From Setoptus koraiensis (Eukaryota; Arthropoda), in assembly GCA_048013815.1 (NCBI GenBank), contig CM106585.1:21018001-21082000 (forward strand): a stretch of 64,000 bases of DNA. Direction: 5' to 3'. The stretch's first letter is position 1. The number at the start of each line of letters is the position of its first letter. The position numbers and the translations under genes were made by a program. Under the pieces are notes generated by a model. That model saw only the letters and a program-made list of their open reading frames with translations. It was not told the origin of the DNA and ran no database searches. Of this stretch, positions 36,209 to 49,929 are shown piece by piece.

Positions 36209-36692
36209 GTTGAGTTATTAAATGATAGCTAAGATTTTAGTTATAAGCAGCTGTGTTTGTTCTTTGTGTAAATGAATAATAATAAATAATTTATTCTGAG
36301 TATAATGTACACTTCTATCAATGTTGTGATAGCGTCAGGTATATTGAATAACACAGTTGGACCATTCAGATTATCTGATATGATTAAATGTACATAGTAT
36401 TTAGAGATAGTTCACATAGATTTACACGAGTATATACAAGTTAGTATGCTGGGCTATCCATCACTGATTGAATGAACGTGGCTTTGCTAATGCGATTACA
36501 TCATCGAATAAAACGGTCAACATCGATCGGTGAGACAACACTAGTAGCGGTAGTCGCAATGATAGTTTTAACAATAACAACAATATCCGGGGGACCACTC
36601 TTTTAACATGCAACATGGCATCCGCCACCAGATGTCGCTAGTGCACGCTTCCAATGGTTCTGGAAAACTTATCTGGTGGATGACATGAGAAG
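36209..36692. other. Convergent 3' intergenic region
   Basis: This 0.5-kb non-coding stretch lies between the F-box stop (+) and the Ryk-like stop (-). It carries overlapping opposite polyadenylation words at 36281-36295. Confidence 0.45.
36281..36286 (+). promoter_or_regulatory. Polyadenylation signal AATAAA (F-box gene)
   Basis: An exact AATAAA lies about 73 bases after the F-box stop codon. TTTATT at 36290-36295 gives AATAAA on the opposite strand and could serve the Ryk-like gene, about 400 bases beyond its stop. Confidence 0.45.
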
Positions 36693-37789
36693 CTAATATA
36701 TGGAAGCGTAAGAGCCGCTATCTGTTGAGGGCGGAGGTGGCGCCAATGGAGTGTAGCTAGCATCACAGGTGAAGGGGTCAGAATGGTTGATATTGATGTT
36801 GTTGTTGGCTTGTTGAGTCCAAATCAATGTTGTTGGTTGTTGTTGTTGTTGTTGCTGTTGTGTAACATTTAAATTGTAATGAGGATAGTTTATATTGTGC
36901 AATGTCCGATGGTTCATGTGTTGTTGTTGATGGTGCTGGTGATGTTGTTGTTGTTGCAGTAGCTGCTGTGGACTGATTGTTGTTGTCTGATGACACACAT
37001 TTGACGTGTAATTTACACCCAACAAATCACCTGTTGGTGGATGTTGGTAGTTGTGATAGGCTGCCGAGCCGTAGTAGCCACAATTGTTGCTGTTTGTGTG
37101 ATAAAATGATGATTTTGTCAGTGATTTGCCCGACACATTGGACAGTGCCGAAGTGGACGAGGTGGACGACGATGAGGCGCACGACGATGATTTTGAGGTG
37201 ATCATGGTGGCTGTAGGTAATGATCTAGATTTGAGGTTGTTGTTGGCGTGGTTGTTGCTGTTATGATTGCCATGGTGATGACTGGAGCAGGGCGACAAGA
37301 AAAACTCTGCTATAGCATGCAACCTATAATGGAGTAAGAAATGAATGAAACATTTGGTTATATACATATACTGCATATTTAAATATACCTGGTATATATA
37401 GATATATATTTATACCAGCATAGCTCGGGGCTACTATTGGTGGGCGCACTATAATTGGCTTGTTTATATTCATTGTACTTACTTTAGAGGTAAATGGTTG
37501 CGCGATTTGACCATTGTGATAATTAGTCCTGTTACTATGGCTACAGCCAATAGCATAACAATGATTAGGGCCACCAAAACTGGACTACTGCCACCCTTGT
37601 TGTTGGTGGCGTTAGTGACAGGGGACGATGTAAAAGCATGTGTAACTTGTTTCCTGTCAAATGGGTCCTTCTTTTTGGTTGCGTAATGTCGCCCATGTGA
37701 CTCGCCAGTGGCGAGCCCAGGCGAGGAATAGCCCAACCAGGGCGACACTGGCCTCGGCAGCGGCATATTCACGGTCAGGTCATCTCTGT

Positions 37790-37822
<33 letters not shown>

Positions 37823-40453
37823 CGAGCCAATTCATTTGCCATTTCGGGCCAAATATATCACGTTGTAACATTGTTTGCATGTTGTTGTTGAGCATGTTGT
37901 TATTCACAGCTGTTGCTCCAGGTACAGATAAGGGCCACGACGACGACGGTCCCGGTAGCATGCCACCCGGTACGGACTGGAGAGATGCGCCACCAGGTAA
38001 ATGGTGTTGATGGCCAGTTTTACCGTGTTGTTTGGGCATGGCAGCGCTGCCACCAGCGTTGTCTTGTTCCTGTTTGCCAGCACCCAAGGGTACTTGTGGT
38101 TGCTGTTGTTTTTTGTTTTGTTGGTTCAAATTTTGGTTTGGGTTGTTGAGTTTGAGTTGAGATGGTACCATCGGTTGTGTGATGATAATTAACACAACGT
38201 GTGCGTGTAATTATCGTTGGCATGGTGGCGTCAAATAAGCAGCAACAAGTGCACCAAATAAGTTAAGATCGTTAAGATGCCAATAAAAATTCATATGAAT
38301 TTATGGCCGCGAGTTAAGTGGACAAGAGAAGTGGCAGAGGAGAGAAGAAGCGAGTCGTGCGTTAGTTATTGTTGTTGTTGTTGTTGTTGCTGTTGTTGCT
38401 GTTGTAGTTGTTGATATCATTAATCATCGGAGATAACGACTTTGGTGAGAGATCGATGAAAAGGCAAAATTGAGAGAGCATAGCAACGAATAGTTTTACA
38501 TTGTGTGCAAATGCAACAATGAACACCAAACCGCCTGCCAGTCGCTAGTTAGTTGCTGAAATGCAATTTACGCAACATCTAACAGCCGGCAACAGGCCGT
38601 TGTGTGTATTTTGCAACAGTGTATTTCATTTTCATGTAACTATCTCATGTTGAGTTAGCGCAAGCAAAAAGAACGCTTTTCCCGGAACAGACAAGACAAA
38701 TTTCGCAATTGTTTGGTTGGTTGCAAGCGAACGATTCCGACAGAAACTTGTCCGACCAGCGGCCACATTGGGCAGGCGCCTGCGAGCAACAAGAGCACGC
38801 CAAACGGCATGCGAATGAGCCAGAATATAGTAGCGAGAGTGGCCAAGAATTATCCATTTATCCTGGCTCGTTATCAAAACAGTTGCTGGCTGGTCACATC
38901 GTTGGGCCGCCATTGTGCGCTGCCACTACCACTGACAACAAGAGGAGCCTTCGCTGGCAACTTTCGCCGCAGTTTTCTCAACAAAACTGGCTCGCAGCGG
39001 CATCTCGGCAATCGTCGGACAGCGCCAACGACTGATGAGATGCGACCGCGACTGTTGAAGCGCCAACAATAATTGAAACGACCACGACGACCAACGGACA
39101 ATGGCATAATGGATTGCCGTCACAATTATCACTTGCGATGGCGCTGACCAGCCGTCATTGTAATTGTAATAATTGATAGATGGTCGCTTCCATTTGCTCT
39201 ATTGTTGTCGCCGTTGTTGTTGTTGCAATCACAGTGCGTTCAATGCACGCGTAGTGCCAAAATTGAATAAAAGTCAACGCTGGCCAAATGGAAAAATGTA
39301 AAATAATTGCCCCTCGATTCGACTTGTGTCAGAACGGCCGACTTACCTGATTGGTTGTTGTCGTTGGTGCTGCTCGTTGGTTGTCTCTACTTAGCGTCGT
39401 CGACTGGTCAATAGGTGCACTTGCATCAGAAGTTGCACCAGATTGTTGTTGTTGCTGTTCACTGTTTTGTTGTTTGCTGTCACTGTTGCTCGACGATGAT
39501 TGCTGCTGATTAAGTGAACCGTCTGGCTGTTTATTGCCAATTAATTGTTTGTTGCCACTGACAGAATCGTCTTGATCTTGAGCCAAACCCTGAGTTGGCT
39601 CATTTGTGGCGCTGTTGTTGGTGCTTGCATAACTACTAGTGGAACTTGTTGCTGCCACCATTGGCTGTGTCTTTGTTGGGGCCGGAATGGCGGGTCCTGT
39701 CACGGCCACCGGATGCACGAAGCAAATCTTTTTTCGTTTAATAGACAACGTAGTTGATATTGGCTGCTTGACCTTGGCTCTCGTTGCAGCCGATGGTGTG
39801 ACAGACGGTTGAAAGTTGCCCTCACTGTAGGCACTTGTTGTTGAATGTTGCGAATTGTTGTTGTCGATGTTGTCATTGTTGTCATCGGTTATCGACGACG
39901 AGCCTCCCTCGGCTTGGTCACTCAGCATGGCGTCGCTCAGATCGCCCGACGTAACGGACTCGGCGTCGGCTGGCTCCACAGCGGCGCTTGGATCTTCCTC
40001 TAAGAAGCCCGTTATGTTGATGAGTATCTGAATGTCTACCTCGGCCGAGGCTAGACCCGAGCAGGGCAGCGTCAATCTGAACACTTGCTCTTGGCGCGGA
40101 ATAAATCCCTGGCGCGTAATGTTGATCAATGGAGGCTTCACAACGTCCATGTTGCTAATGACTAAGCTGATGGCGTACGAGACCTGTCGCATGTGGATTA
40201 TCATTACAAATTACACATTACACATTGTATCAGATTGTGCTTGTTTGTGTCTGCTAGAATGGCGATATTTGCATCGTGAATATCGCGATATCGTCAAAAA
40301 TGGGGTCTCGTTGTCTACTTACGTTTGTGGTTCCCTGGTTCGACCACGTGAAGTGAATATCCGATTGATTTGTCTCTATGGGAATGAAGAAGCTGAGCGC
40401 GTAGTCGTTCCTGCGTCCATCTTGTACATAGTAGATATTTTGATCGCGCAAGG
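36693..40453 (-). CDS. RYK: Ryk/derailed-type Wnt receptor lacking the kinase domain (5' exon not found)
   Basis: Minus-strand exons: 40453-40323 (acceptor gacag, donor GTAAGT), 40183-39347 (phase 0, donor GTAAGT), an exon ending at 37483 whose 5' boundary lies within about 38195-37950, and 37323-36693. The first two encode the WIF domain: YYVQDGRRNDYALSF, FTWSNQGTT, then SNMDVVKPPLINITRQGF and LPCSG. The final WIF strand (STTLSIKRKKICF, with a KRKK basic site as in vertebrate Ryk) comes only after an acidic, Asn/Ser-rich insertion of about 85 residues. The third exon is Gln/Asn-rich and ends in a transmembrane segment (VLVALIIVMLLAVAIVTGL). The last exon is a His/Gln/Asn-rich cytoplasmic tail of 209 residues ending at TAG. 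No pseudokinase domain follows on either strand. The family binds Wnt5-type ligands in axon guidance. The signal-peptide exon upstream was not located. Confidence 0.8.
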
Positions 40454-41295
40454 CTGTCATGCGAGGGTGTTATGTAAGAGTATGTTGAAACAGAATTGAA
40501 ACAGGTTAGTCCTATGCTATTGTGCATCATCAAAGTGCCTTATGTTTGTGTGTGCTGCTCAAGAGATCTCCAAGTGCCAAGTGATCAATTAATCATTCAA
40601 ATTAATCAAATTAGCGCGCCACAACAAGCTGATGACTAATTGACTGATGGCCAAAGTTGGCCAACGATGCCCGGCCGGCCGGTGAGACAATGTGAGCATC
40701 CATTGTCAGTTATGCAGGGATGGGCCGCTTGCAACAGCGACGACCGTTAACAGGATACGAACGAAATGCTTACGAACAAAAGACGAGCAACAACAACAAC
40801 AGCAACAGATTGTCCCAAAACTTATTCACCTGGCCAGCTGACCATCCCAGAAAAGTGCTCACTGTCCCAACAGGTTCAACAAGTGCATGCTGGCTGTCAA
40901 AATGTTGACAGGTGAATTACATGGTTTAGCTCGTGATTGACGCAATCATCAGCTATTTGAGCACAGTTGCAACCGTTGCGCGAAACGAGGCTCGTCACTC
41001 CATCGGCTGGTAGCCGGCAATTGCTGCGACTGCAACTGCATCCATCGACTGTGAACCGAAAATGAAAAATCGTCTATCGACTGGGCCAATTGGCCAACAA
41101 ATTCAATCTCTTCGCTCTGGTGAGAGCTGAGTCTGGTTGGTTTGCGCAATGAACGCACTCTTTACAGTTGCTGACATGCGATGAGTCTCGTCGGACGAGA
41201 TTGAGTGACGTGCATGCTGGCCATAGGCGACCTGATGGCCACAGGTGAATAATAAACGAACACTTCCACTTGTTGGTGCTCGCCATCGTCCAGTC

Positions 41296-41346
41296 AGTTG
41301 TTGCAGTCAGTTGTTGCAGTGGTTGTTGCAGTGGTTGTTGCAGTCT
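41296..41346 (+). repeat. Minisatellite, 12-bp unit
   Basis: Tandem copies of gttgttgcagtg, about four units with small changes. A 9-bp repeat (ttgccgctg, about 41588-41628) lies nearby. Confidence 0.7.
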
Positions 41347-44300
41347 CGCAGCGACTGTCAAGCGTCTCGAAGCGTGATTATTATTTTGATTTTTTCTATG
41401 AGCTCGTTGGCCAGTCACGTCTCTGTCCGGCGCGGTCGCGGGTACCAGCGCCGCAGCGCTCACAAGTCAATGCAATCATAATGCAAACAACGGCATCGGC
41501 ACGCATCCCAATTAATGGGGCTTCTCACGCCAGCTGACAGTGGCCAAGAATGCAAAGTCAACAGCATGAATTAGCATATTGTTTTCGGTTGTTGCCGCTG
41601 TTGCCGCTGTTGCCGCTGTTGTTGTTGTGGCGCATCATGCTCAACGATTGTTAGTTGCTGGTCGTTAGTTGTTGGTTGCATCATGCGGACAAATAGTGAT
41701 GCGCCACAACAACAACAACAATTACGTAATGGCCAATGCGCTCACAGCGGCGAGCCAATAATAATGATAATAATCAACTTGAGCGAGCACAGTGACTCGG
41801 CAACGAGAATCGGCTCAAATGATGCCATTTAATGCTATTCAATTTTGCCCATCGCTCCATTTGCGCGCCATTTAAATGTGTGTGTGTGATAAATGGTCTC
41901 GTCTTGGGTCTTCGGTCATCGTTTCGGTTGGAAATGTCGGCCAATGGCACGACCGCAGCATTGCGCCAATAGGCAGATATCATGGTCTGTTTAGTGACTG
42001 TTGTGGGGTCCTTAGTGCATGCCAATTGATGTTTATTGATCGTAAAACTCTCTCTCTCTTCGTGTCTGTTAAATGCTATTTGCGATTTGCAAACAAATGT
42101 GGCTCCATGCTGCACACAAAAGCATGACACTAGGCGTAGGAGATAAGATAACTCACTCCATGGCGCTCACAATTTGATGCCTCACAATTTTATAATTCAT
42201 TTCGTCTCATCTCATGCATATTATCTCATTTGTGCATTCTCGTATACTGGCCAGCGCTCTCACTTGCAGCGCATTGGATGCAAGCTGAACCAATTAAATG
42301 TTGCCATGGCTCGCTTGGCTCGTCGTTAATTTTTCAATATTTTACGACTGACGAGCTCAAGAGCGAGAGGTGATTAAAAGCGCAATTATATATTATATGT
42401 TATATGTATGAGCGAGATATCAGGCGCAGATAGTGGCTGCGCAACTAAAACTTTCAAACTTTTAATTTTGCCCACTCGCCAATTCGGGCGTCGCGGACGA
42501 TGTGAGCCTAACTGAGCCAAGTGGTCAGATTCTTTCAACAGTTGCTATACGCACCTGAGATGTTATCGCTCTCTGTATGCCTGTCACATGCTACATATAT
42601 GGCACGGCCACATTTCGGCGCAGCATTCGTCCACTAGAATATGGCGACCGAACGCAGCAAGCGAACGCAGCGGCCAGAATGCGGCCGCACTAGATTCTGG
42701 CGACGGCTCGCATTCGAAAGCGACAAGAGATGCTCGCAAGATTGAGCTGAAAATAGCTCGCAACAGAGACGCTGTTGTGTATTTATATAGATATTAAACG
42801 ACGATATTAACATAGATTAGACGGGATTACACAGCAAACATATAATGACAACTTGTAGCAGTTAAATGCTTAAGTGGTCTGGCAGTGATTATTTGGCCAC
42901 AACACAGCACAGTGGTGGTCAATTTGTTGCTGTCGTTGTTGTTGTTGTTGCCGTTGTTGTTTATACGTTTAAATATTACATTGCTGCTGGCCAAACAAAC
43001 AGTAGCCACATAAACACGGCTCACACGGCCATTGGAACGCTTCGGCCGGCCGGCCGGCTGACAGCTTTCACCTGTGATTTTATGAGCCTTCAGTGATGGA
43101 CGCGCAGAAATGACTTTTATTGCACTTGCACTTGCGCTCAACACAACAAAGCAACAGCAACAACTGACCATCACAAATAGACACTCACTAAACTGACCAC
43201 TGCAAATAGACTCGCCAAACTGACCAGTGCAGCACTGGCTGAATGATGGAGGCGCAACAATGACATGACAATGATTGATTTAGATGACGCTCATTAGCGA
43301 CTTCGCGCCGGCCGTCACTGCGACCGGCCCGCTAGGCAACTGGCCCGCACTGGCGCTACCGGCGCTACCGGCGCTACCATGATTATGATGAATTGGCCGC
43401 AATCTGCAAACAATTACACCAGCCAATCACCAACAACGCATCACCGGATACATGACCGCAAGCACGGCACGCCCACCACCCGTTTGCCGTGTTCGGTGTC
43501 GGCGTGCCTAGCTGCTCGGGTCAATTTGTACATATATTATATTAAGGTATTAAGGTATATTTACATATCTGTTAGTATTTGGCGTATTGTATCGGCGCCG
43601 CTCGGGTGACGCAACACCACAGGTAGACCGAGGCGGCCAATTACGGCCATCGTCGAGTGTCACGTGAGCTGGCGCGCTCGCCGGTTTCGAGACAACGGTT
43701 GCCGGGATTTGCCCGGGAATCTCGGGCTGATTGTGCCAGCGAGAATCTGCCCGAGAGAATCCGCCAGCGAGCCGCGAGTGTGAATCTCCGCTTGGCACCG
43801 ACAGTTAACAAGTGCTCGCCAATCTCGCAATTGTGAGCCAACAAACAAACAAAATAATAATAAACAAACACAACGAGCGCCGACAATGATAGATTGGCAC
43901 TATGCACGCCACATAGTTTTGTGTGGAAATGGCCCACTCACAACAAACTATCTCATGGCCCGTTGATTGATTTAAATTGGCCAGCGTTGCGTGCCTGGCA
44001 GCCATTAGTCATTGTTTACATACCTCAACTGTTCGGCCAATCCAAACTGCCCGGCCACTAATAGATTTCTCAGGCCACTTGCGCAATGTGTCCACCGGCG
44101 GCGGGCCCCGGCGCAACCGTCGGCCAGCCCTCTGGCGGCCGACAGGGTGACCTTTTATGGGGCTCGCATTTGGTTTCGTCGGAGCGGCAGCAACAGAAAG
44201 TCGACGCGGCCACAGCCCCAAGGGATTAGCGGCTGACAGCGAGCTGCCGAGCCGAGCAGCAAATCGATTGGCGTTCGCCTTCGATTGATCGATTTCGCTG

Positions 44301-44936
44301 GCCAGGGCGATCTCGTCGGCGATCGCGCCGGCGCTCTCGTCATCGGCGACGGGCGACGGGCAATTGGCAACAGGCGATTCGAGATTGGCGATTCGAGATT
44401 GGCGACAAGCAACAAGTGTTGACTGGCGCGCACAGATTATCAGAGATTATCGAGCATGATTAGCGAGGGCACCAACAGCTGTTTGGAGTGCGCCTCGTGA
44501 GCCGTCGTGTGGCCGAAAGCTGCTTGCTTGCGCCGCTCGGGTGAGTGTCTCACATGCGGGCACGTTGCCGCTCGGGCATACGCGAGGCTGCCGCTCGGAC
44601 ATACGCGAGGCTGCTCGCAGCGGCCGGAATGGTGCTGGCGTGCGCTGCACCAAACATGGCAGCTATCAACTGGCCGATATAAATTGAATTGGACCATCGC
44701 TGGCCGGGCAAGGTGCGCTGTTGTGGTGCAGCGGTGTTGTGGTGCCGCGAGGCGTCGGTTGTATGTGGTGGTCAGTTGTGGTCAGTTGCGGCCGGGCGAG
44801 CGTGGCCCGGCGATCGTGCGCCGTCGCCCGCTGATCGCGATGATGATGGCGCTGCAAAGTAGACAAAACTGTTGCACATGCCAGCGCTGACCAGCGATAC
44901 ACATGATAGATCAGATTTGATGCCATCTCATCTCAT

Positions 44937-44981
44937 GAGTCTCATGCCGTCTCATGCCGTCTCAGGCCGTCTCATGCCACC
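44937..44981 (+). repeat. Short tandem repeat, about 10-bp unit
   Basis: The word gtctcatgcc is repeated about four times, with one unit reading caggcc instead of catgcc. Confidence 0.6.
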
Positions 44982-45460
44982 GCATCTGATATCGCATGGC
45001 CGCAGCGGCCGCTGACGGCCACTAACGAGCCCTCGCTAACTGTGGTGCCAAACTGACCAAATGTAGTTAGTAAACGCTGGTCGTCATGTCTCACCTTGGC
45101 TGCCAGTCGCTTGTTTGCCACGACGACCGGCATCACGACCAGTGGCGCTAAACCCAGGCCAAATATCCGAAATGGCCGATATATCCGACGCTCGTTGCAT
45201 GTGTATCAGAGCGTCGTTTCATTTGGCTCGCATTCGTTTAGCCGGGCCATTTCGAGCCAGCGTGTGCGTCTGCTGCCAATTGATGTGGTCAGCGAAAACA
45301 AACACTGACAGCGGATAGCAGTTTGCAGCCTCATGACCACGGCCACACGACTCCGGCCAGCGCCGCTGACCGCCGCCACTTGGCCACCACAGGGCTATAT
45401 CCACGCACACCCGAACGCCGTGAGTATATAAATACACGCTCATGGCCAGTGCAAAACGTA

Positions 45461-45521
45461 TAAACGGTATATAAACGGCGTATGAACGGCGTATGAACGG
45501 CGTACAAACGGCGTATAAACG
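45461..45521 (+). repeat. Minisatellite, 11-bp unit
   Basis: Tandem copies of tgaacggcgta (variants taaacggcgta, caaacggcgta), about five and a half units. Confidence 0.75.
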
Positions 45522-47560
45522 AATATAGAAATGCGCAGAAATATAAATGGTGATTGCGGAATTAATCAACAAGTGTCTGCAGCCCCCAACCGCGACTCGC
45601 TTGGATTATGATATCCAATTGGCCGCAGTGCAACGCTGAGCAGCGCCAAACCGATTGCCAGTGCTACAATTTGTTTGTTTTTGGTGGTATCATGATCGCC
45701 ACAGATTTGGCCAGTGTCCGACGCTGGCCAAATGAACATACACTGTCTCAAGCGAGCCAGCGAGCGTGCTCAACAATGCAAATTAGTGGCTGCGGTCAAG
45801 GTTGGCCAGAGCACAAATAGTAACACCACCAGTGGTCGGTATGATCGGTGCAACAGGTGTAGCTCTCATTGGCCAATTGGAGCAGGCCGGGCACCAATTG
45901 ATCAATTGCTCGCCAAATTAACCAATATCGACCTGTCTCAATAAATGCTCGCCGGCAATCTCAGCGCGCCGGACCGATTGGCATTTTTGCCGGCGCTGCC
46001 GGGATGACGCAACAGCGAGCAACAACCAGCAGCAACCAGCAGCAACAAACAGCAGCAACTAACAACTTGTGAGGGAACAACTTGTCCTTGCCAGCGAGTC
46101 AAAAGGCAACAGAGAGCTGGCTGTTGTATCGACTCACGATTGCGCAAATGGTGGTTACATCATTATCGGAGCACAGTTTAGAAAAGTCAATTTTCTCTCT
46201 GTCTGCTGCCAGTTGTGCAACAGTGGACAGCGATAAGAGCAGCAACATTTGAGAGCATTTCAGTTTTTTGCATCTCGATCACAATTCTCGGAACTGCGTG
46301 TGTTTGATTTGAAAATTAGTATTCATGGCCACTAAACAAATAGCACTTTTGACGGTGATAGATGATGGCCGCATGAATGCAAAAAATCGTGCTCTCTGTC
46401 ATGTTGCCTCTAGTTGTTATTGTGGCAGCCAACAACAACTAGAGGGAGAGAAAAAAAACACGAGCACAATTTTCTATTTTGAGAGAGACTCAACTCTCAA
46501 TTCGAGCAATTGCTCATTCCAGTCGGCATTTCGACATTTCCATCGGCGGACAATTGGAGATTCTTGGAAATGTTCGACAGCAGCAGCCCTTCGAAAGCAA
46601 ACTGCTGAGCTGGCCACGGAAAGCGCATTCACAAGACGCTCGGTGGCCAACAATTGTGGGCACAATTATCCCCATAAACGACTATTAATTCTGCACTTTC
46701 CACCGTTCAATTTATTCAAGTGACACGACTGCTCGATTGGTCAAAACAAACACTCAATAGGCCGGCCATGCTCAATAGGTGATACTGGCAGCGAGAAGGA
46801 GAAATTCTTTTCTCTTTTCTCATTTCTTGGCCAATTTAATCGATGCCGCATGAGCATGCAATATGATTCGTGCCTATCAGTCGTGCCCATTGGCGATCAT
46901 TCAGACAGATAATCGATTTTAGCCGGCGAGCGAAGCGTCTCTCGTGCGTTTAAATGCGTTGCACCAACTGGCGATTGTTACGCGATTGTTAAATGGGACC
47001 GAGCCGATTTAGTTTCGTCGACTGTTGGACAACTGTTACACACAATGGATGGAGTCGTGGTTGTTTGCAGTGACACAACAACCAGTTGAATCGACGGATT
47101 CCATCGCACTCACAATGGTGGCGCACAGTTACAGGAAGATGCACGCCAGTGGCATATGATTATTGGGCTAATTTCATTCACGCTCCATCGGCTTAATGGT
47201 GGCGCCCTAATCCGATATTGCGCTTGTGCTGGCATTCTTATTGGGATTGTCGTTGGCACTGCCCATGCGGGAACTATGGCGATTAGAGCGATTAGCCAAT
47301 TCTCGTCGGAGCACTGCTAAGTGATTCAACTTTATTCTCTGTGTGTCTCTGTGTTTATTCCATTGTGAATAGGCAAAAAGTCATAACAAGCGCGTAGATG
47401 GAACCCGAGATAAAGAGATCAAAAGAGAATTTATCTGCTCGTCGTGATCGCAACTCTGTCATTCGAACGTCGAAACGATGCCGCACCAATCGATCTTTTG
47501 CCCACTGAACCATTGCACGAGCAATTGAGCTGTGGGCCCGCGCGAGCATCGCCATTCCAA

Positions 47561-47608
47561 CTGCAACTGGCCCAAACTGCAACTGGCCCAAACTGCAACT
47601 GGCTCAAA
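47561..47608 (+). repeat. Minisatellite, 16-bp unit
   Basis: Three tandem copies of ctgcaactggcccaaa, the last with one change. Confidence 0.75.
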
Positions 47609-48050
47609 CGCGAACCACTACGAGCCATATGGCACCGGGCCCAAACAGAGAAGTGTCAAAATAGAGTGGAGTGGCCGTGCATAAATATGCCGGCTGAGGT
47701 AAAGTTGTTTGACAATAGTGATCATGACACGATGATGAATACTGCCATTATTAAATCAATCAGATTAAAAAAGGCCCTGGTTGTTAAATGTGCTTGCGAA
47801 AGAAGCAGCAGTGATATATAATGAAGAAATTGCATTTGCAAACACAATCGCACAATATATGCTCCACGGAGGATATCGCGCTGATGATGATATCAATTGG
47901 TATTGGGCACACACACACACACACACGCCAAAGCAAACAAGGAAACGGCTTATTTTTGAATAGGGGCCAAACTCGGACACATCGAAACACTCGAGTGGCG
48001 GCCGGACACTGCAGGGGACAACTGCAATCAATTGGGCCTGTCACTCGATA

Positions 48051-48116
48051 GCCGCTTGTGTGTGAGTCGCTTGTGTGTGAGTCGCTTGTGTGTGAGTCGC
48101 TCGTGTGTGAGTCGCT
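48051..48116 (+). repeat. Minisatellite, 15-bp unit
   Basis: Tandem copies of gtcgcttgtgtgtga, about four units. A (gtat)n microsatellite follows at 48534-48569. Confidence 0.75.
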
Positions 48117-49929
48117 GGGGCCCGTGATGGCCAAGCACGCTTCTCGAGTGACCATTATAATAATGGCATTATTGTCTCATCAACCGGTTTCTAACGTGCA
48201 GCTCACCCCCATTTGAGTAAAGCGGAATTCGCTCGCTCCACACTCTGGAGTCCAGAGTGAATCTGTGATTTGTGCATTGTTGGCGCTAGCATCTTGGCAG
48301 CAGCGCGTCCCATAAATAGCTGACAGTGCGAAACTCTGAGAACAGCAACGCACAAAGCAAACAATGGATATATCGTCCAATAAAGTTTCAAGGGGCGCGC
48401 GCACCAGCAACCATGTAAACTGCACGGACACTGTCCACTGACCAGCAGAGCTGACACCAGAACTGACCCCTGACTGCACAGCCAGACTGACCAGCGCACT
48501 GACCACTAGACAATGCATATATGCATATGCATGTCTGTATGTATGTATGTATGTATGTATGTATGTATGAGCCAGTGTGTGTATGTGTGAGTATGGCCAG
48601 CAAATAAATTGCTGGCCATAGTGGCTTTGCCATTCAAACTAATTTGTAATTGCCTTCTCTGTGGGCCTCTCGTGGAGAGTGTGCACAAAGAAAGAATCTC
48701 GCTCAGCTTTGTTTGTGCTGGCAACAATCACGTTGATGCTGCCAGGTTGGTGCAAAGAAAAAGAAAAGGAATCGAGAAAAGAACACGAGCATCAGGAGAG
48801 CATACAGAGAAAATACAAGAGCGAGCCACATATTAGAGCGCGCGCTTTTGTTATAACAAACAACAACAGCAGCAACAGCAACAACAACAACAACAGCAAC
48901 AACAACATCAACAACAGGGGAGGGAATTTCATTAATTTTGAGGTGGCAAGCGGACACTTGAGAGCAACAGCGAGTATTTAACATAGTGGCAGTATGTGTA
49001 AAGTGCAAAGTTTGCAGTGTGCTCGCCATATCCACCGTTAACACCGCTGGCATGCGTTATGGCGAGAACAATAAACAGTTTGTGGCGAGCAATGACTTTG
49101 GAATAGAATGAGAATTAAAAGATGAATTCTCTCTAGTTGAATCTATTGTCGAATCCATTCTATCTGTTGTGTCCAGCAGTGGAGTGTGTATATTCAATAG
49201 ACACATTTAACGGGACGACACGATCGTTCGTGTTGCGACCATTCGATGGCCGTCTCATTGGTCGTTTGCATTGGCCAAAAGAGCAAAGGGGATAAAAGGT
49301 CGACTATTGATTAGATTTGCATTATTATTTGCCTATTATTTGCCCATTTCCACAACAACTCCGCCAGCGATTGTTTGCTGTGTGACCGTGTGTGCTCTTA
49401 TGGCGCTGAAATAATGGACAAAATCATTGTTTGTTTTTCGTTGCTGCTCTTGAGCCTCTTTGGGCCAACTGTCCAACAACTGTCCAACAACTGGCACACA
49501 TTTGCAGCACCAACGTCAAACCAATACGCTGCTGATGAAGTGAATTGTGCATGAGAACCCGGCGATCGCAACAGGTAGCATCGAGGCGTCATGATCTATG
49601 AGCCCGTATAATACAATATACACAGTACACATATATTTATTCGTATATAAATAAATCTGATAAAACGTATTCATTTATACGCCGTCAGTGTGTGTGTGTT
49701 GGCCATCTTGTAGATTAGCACTTGTCGACGCAGGTCGGTGGTCCTGCAAACGAAATTAGACTTATTCTGCTCGATACACACCGAAGAAGAAATTCCTCCT
49801 TTTCTCAAATTATCTTTGCACTTGAATTATTTTTAGAAACGAAGAATCCACTGTCAAACAATTGTTGAACATTTGCACAGTGTAGATAAAATCTGTGTGT
49901 TGGTGTGTGTGTGTATTGACTCTCATCGT

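Larger units (their letters stand above)
40454..49929. other. Gene-poor, GC-richer region upstream of the Ryk-like gene
   Basis: About 9.5 kb hold no recognisable coding sequence. It probably contains the 5' exon(s), a long intron and the promoter of the Ryk-like gene, but none of these can be placed. Words such as tggcca and gccagcg recur often, 44000-44900 is especially GC-rich, and several minisatellites are present (listed separately). Short open frames on all six frames are expected from this composition. Confidence 0.45.

Noticed and set aside
45087-45300. Minus-strand frame ending at a possible GTGAGA donor, considered as the missing Ryk 5' exon
   Set aside because: The encoded sequence has no signal peptide and no resemblance to the start of a WIF domain.
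43379-47821. Many 60-130-codon frames on both strands
   Set aside because: GC-richer composition lowers stop frequency. The frames overlap each other and lack domains or consistent splice sites.
48180-48518. Minus-strand frame with a signal-like start, also considered as a Ryk 5' exon
   Set aside because: The residues near its end do not match the conserved lead-in to the YYV motif and the phase is not supported.
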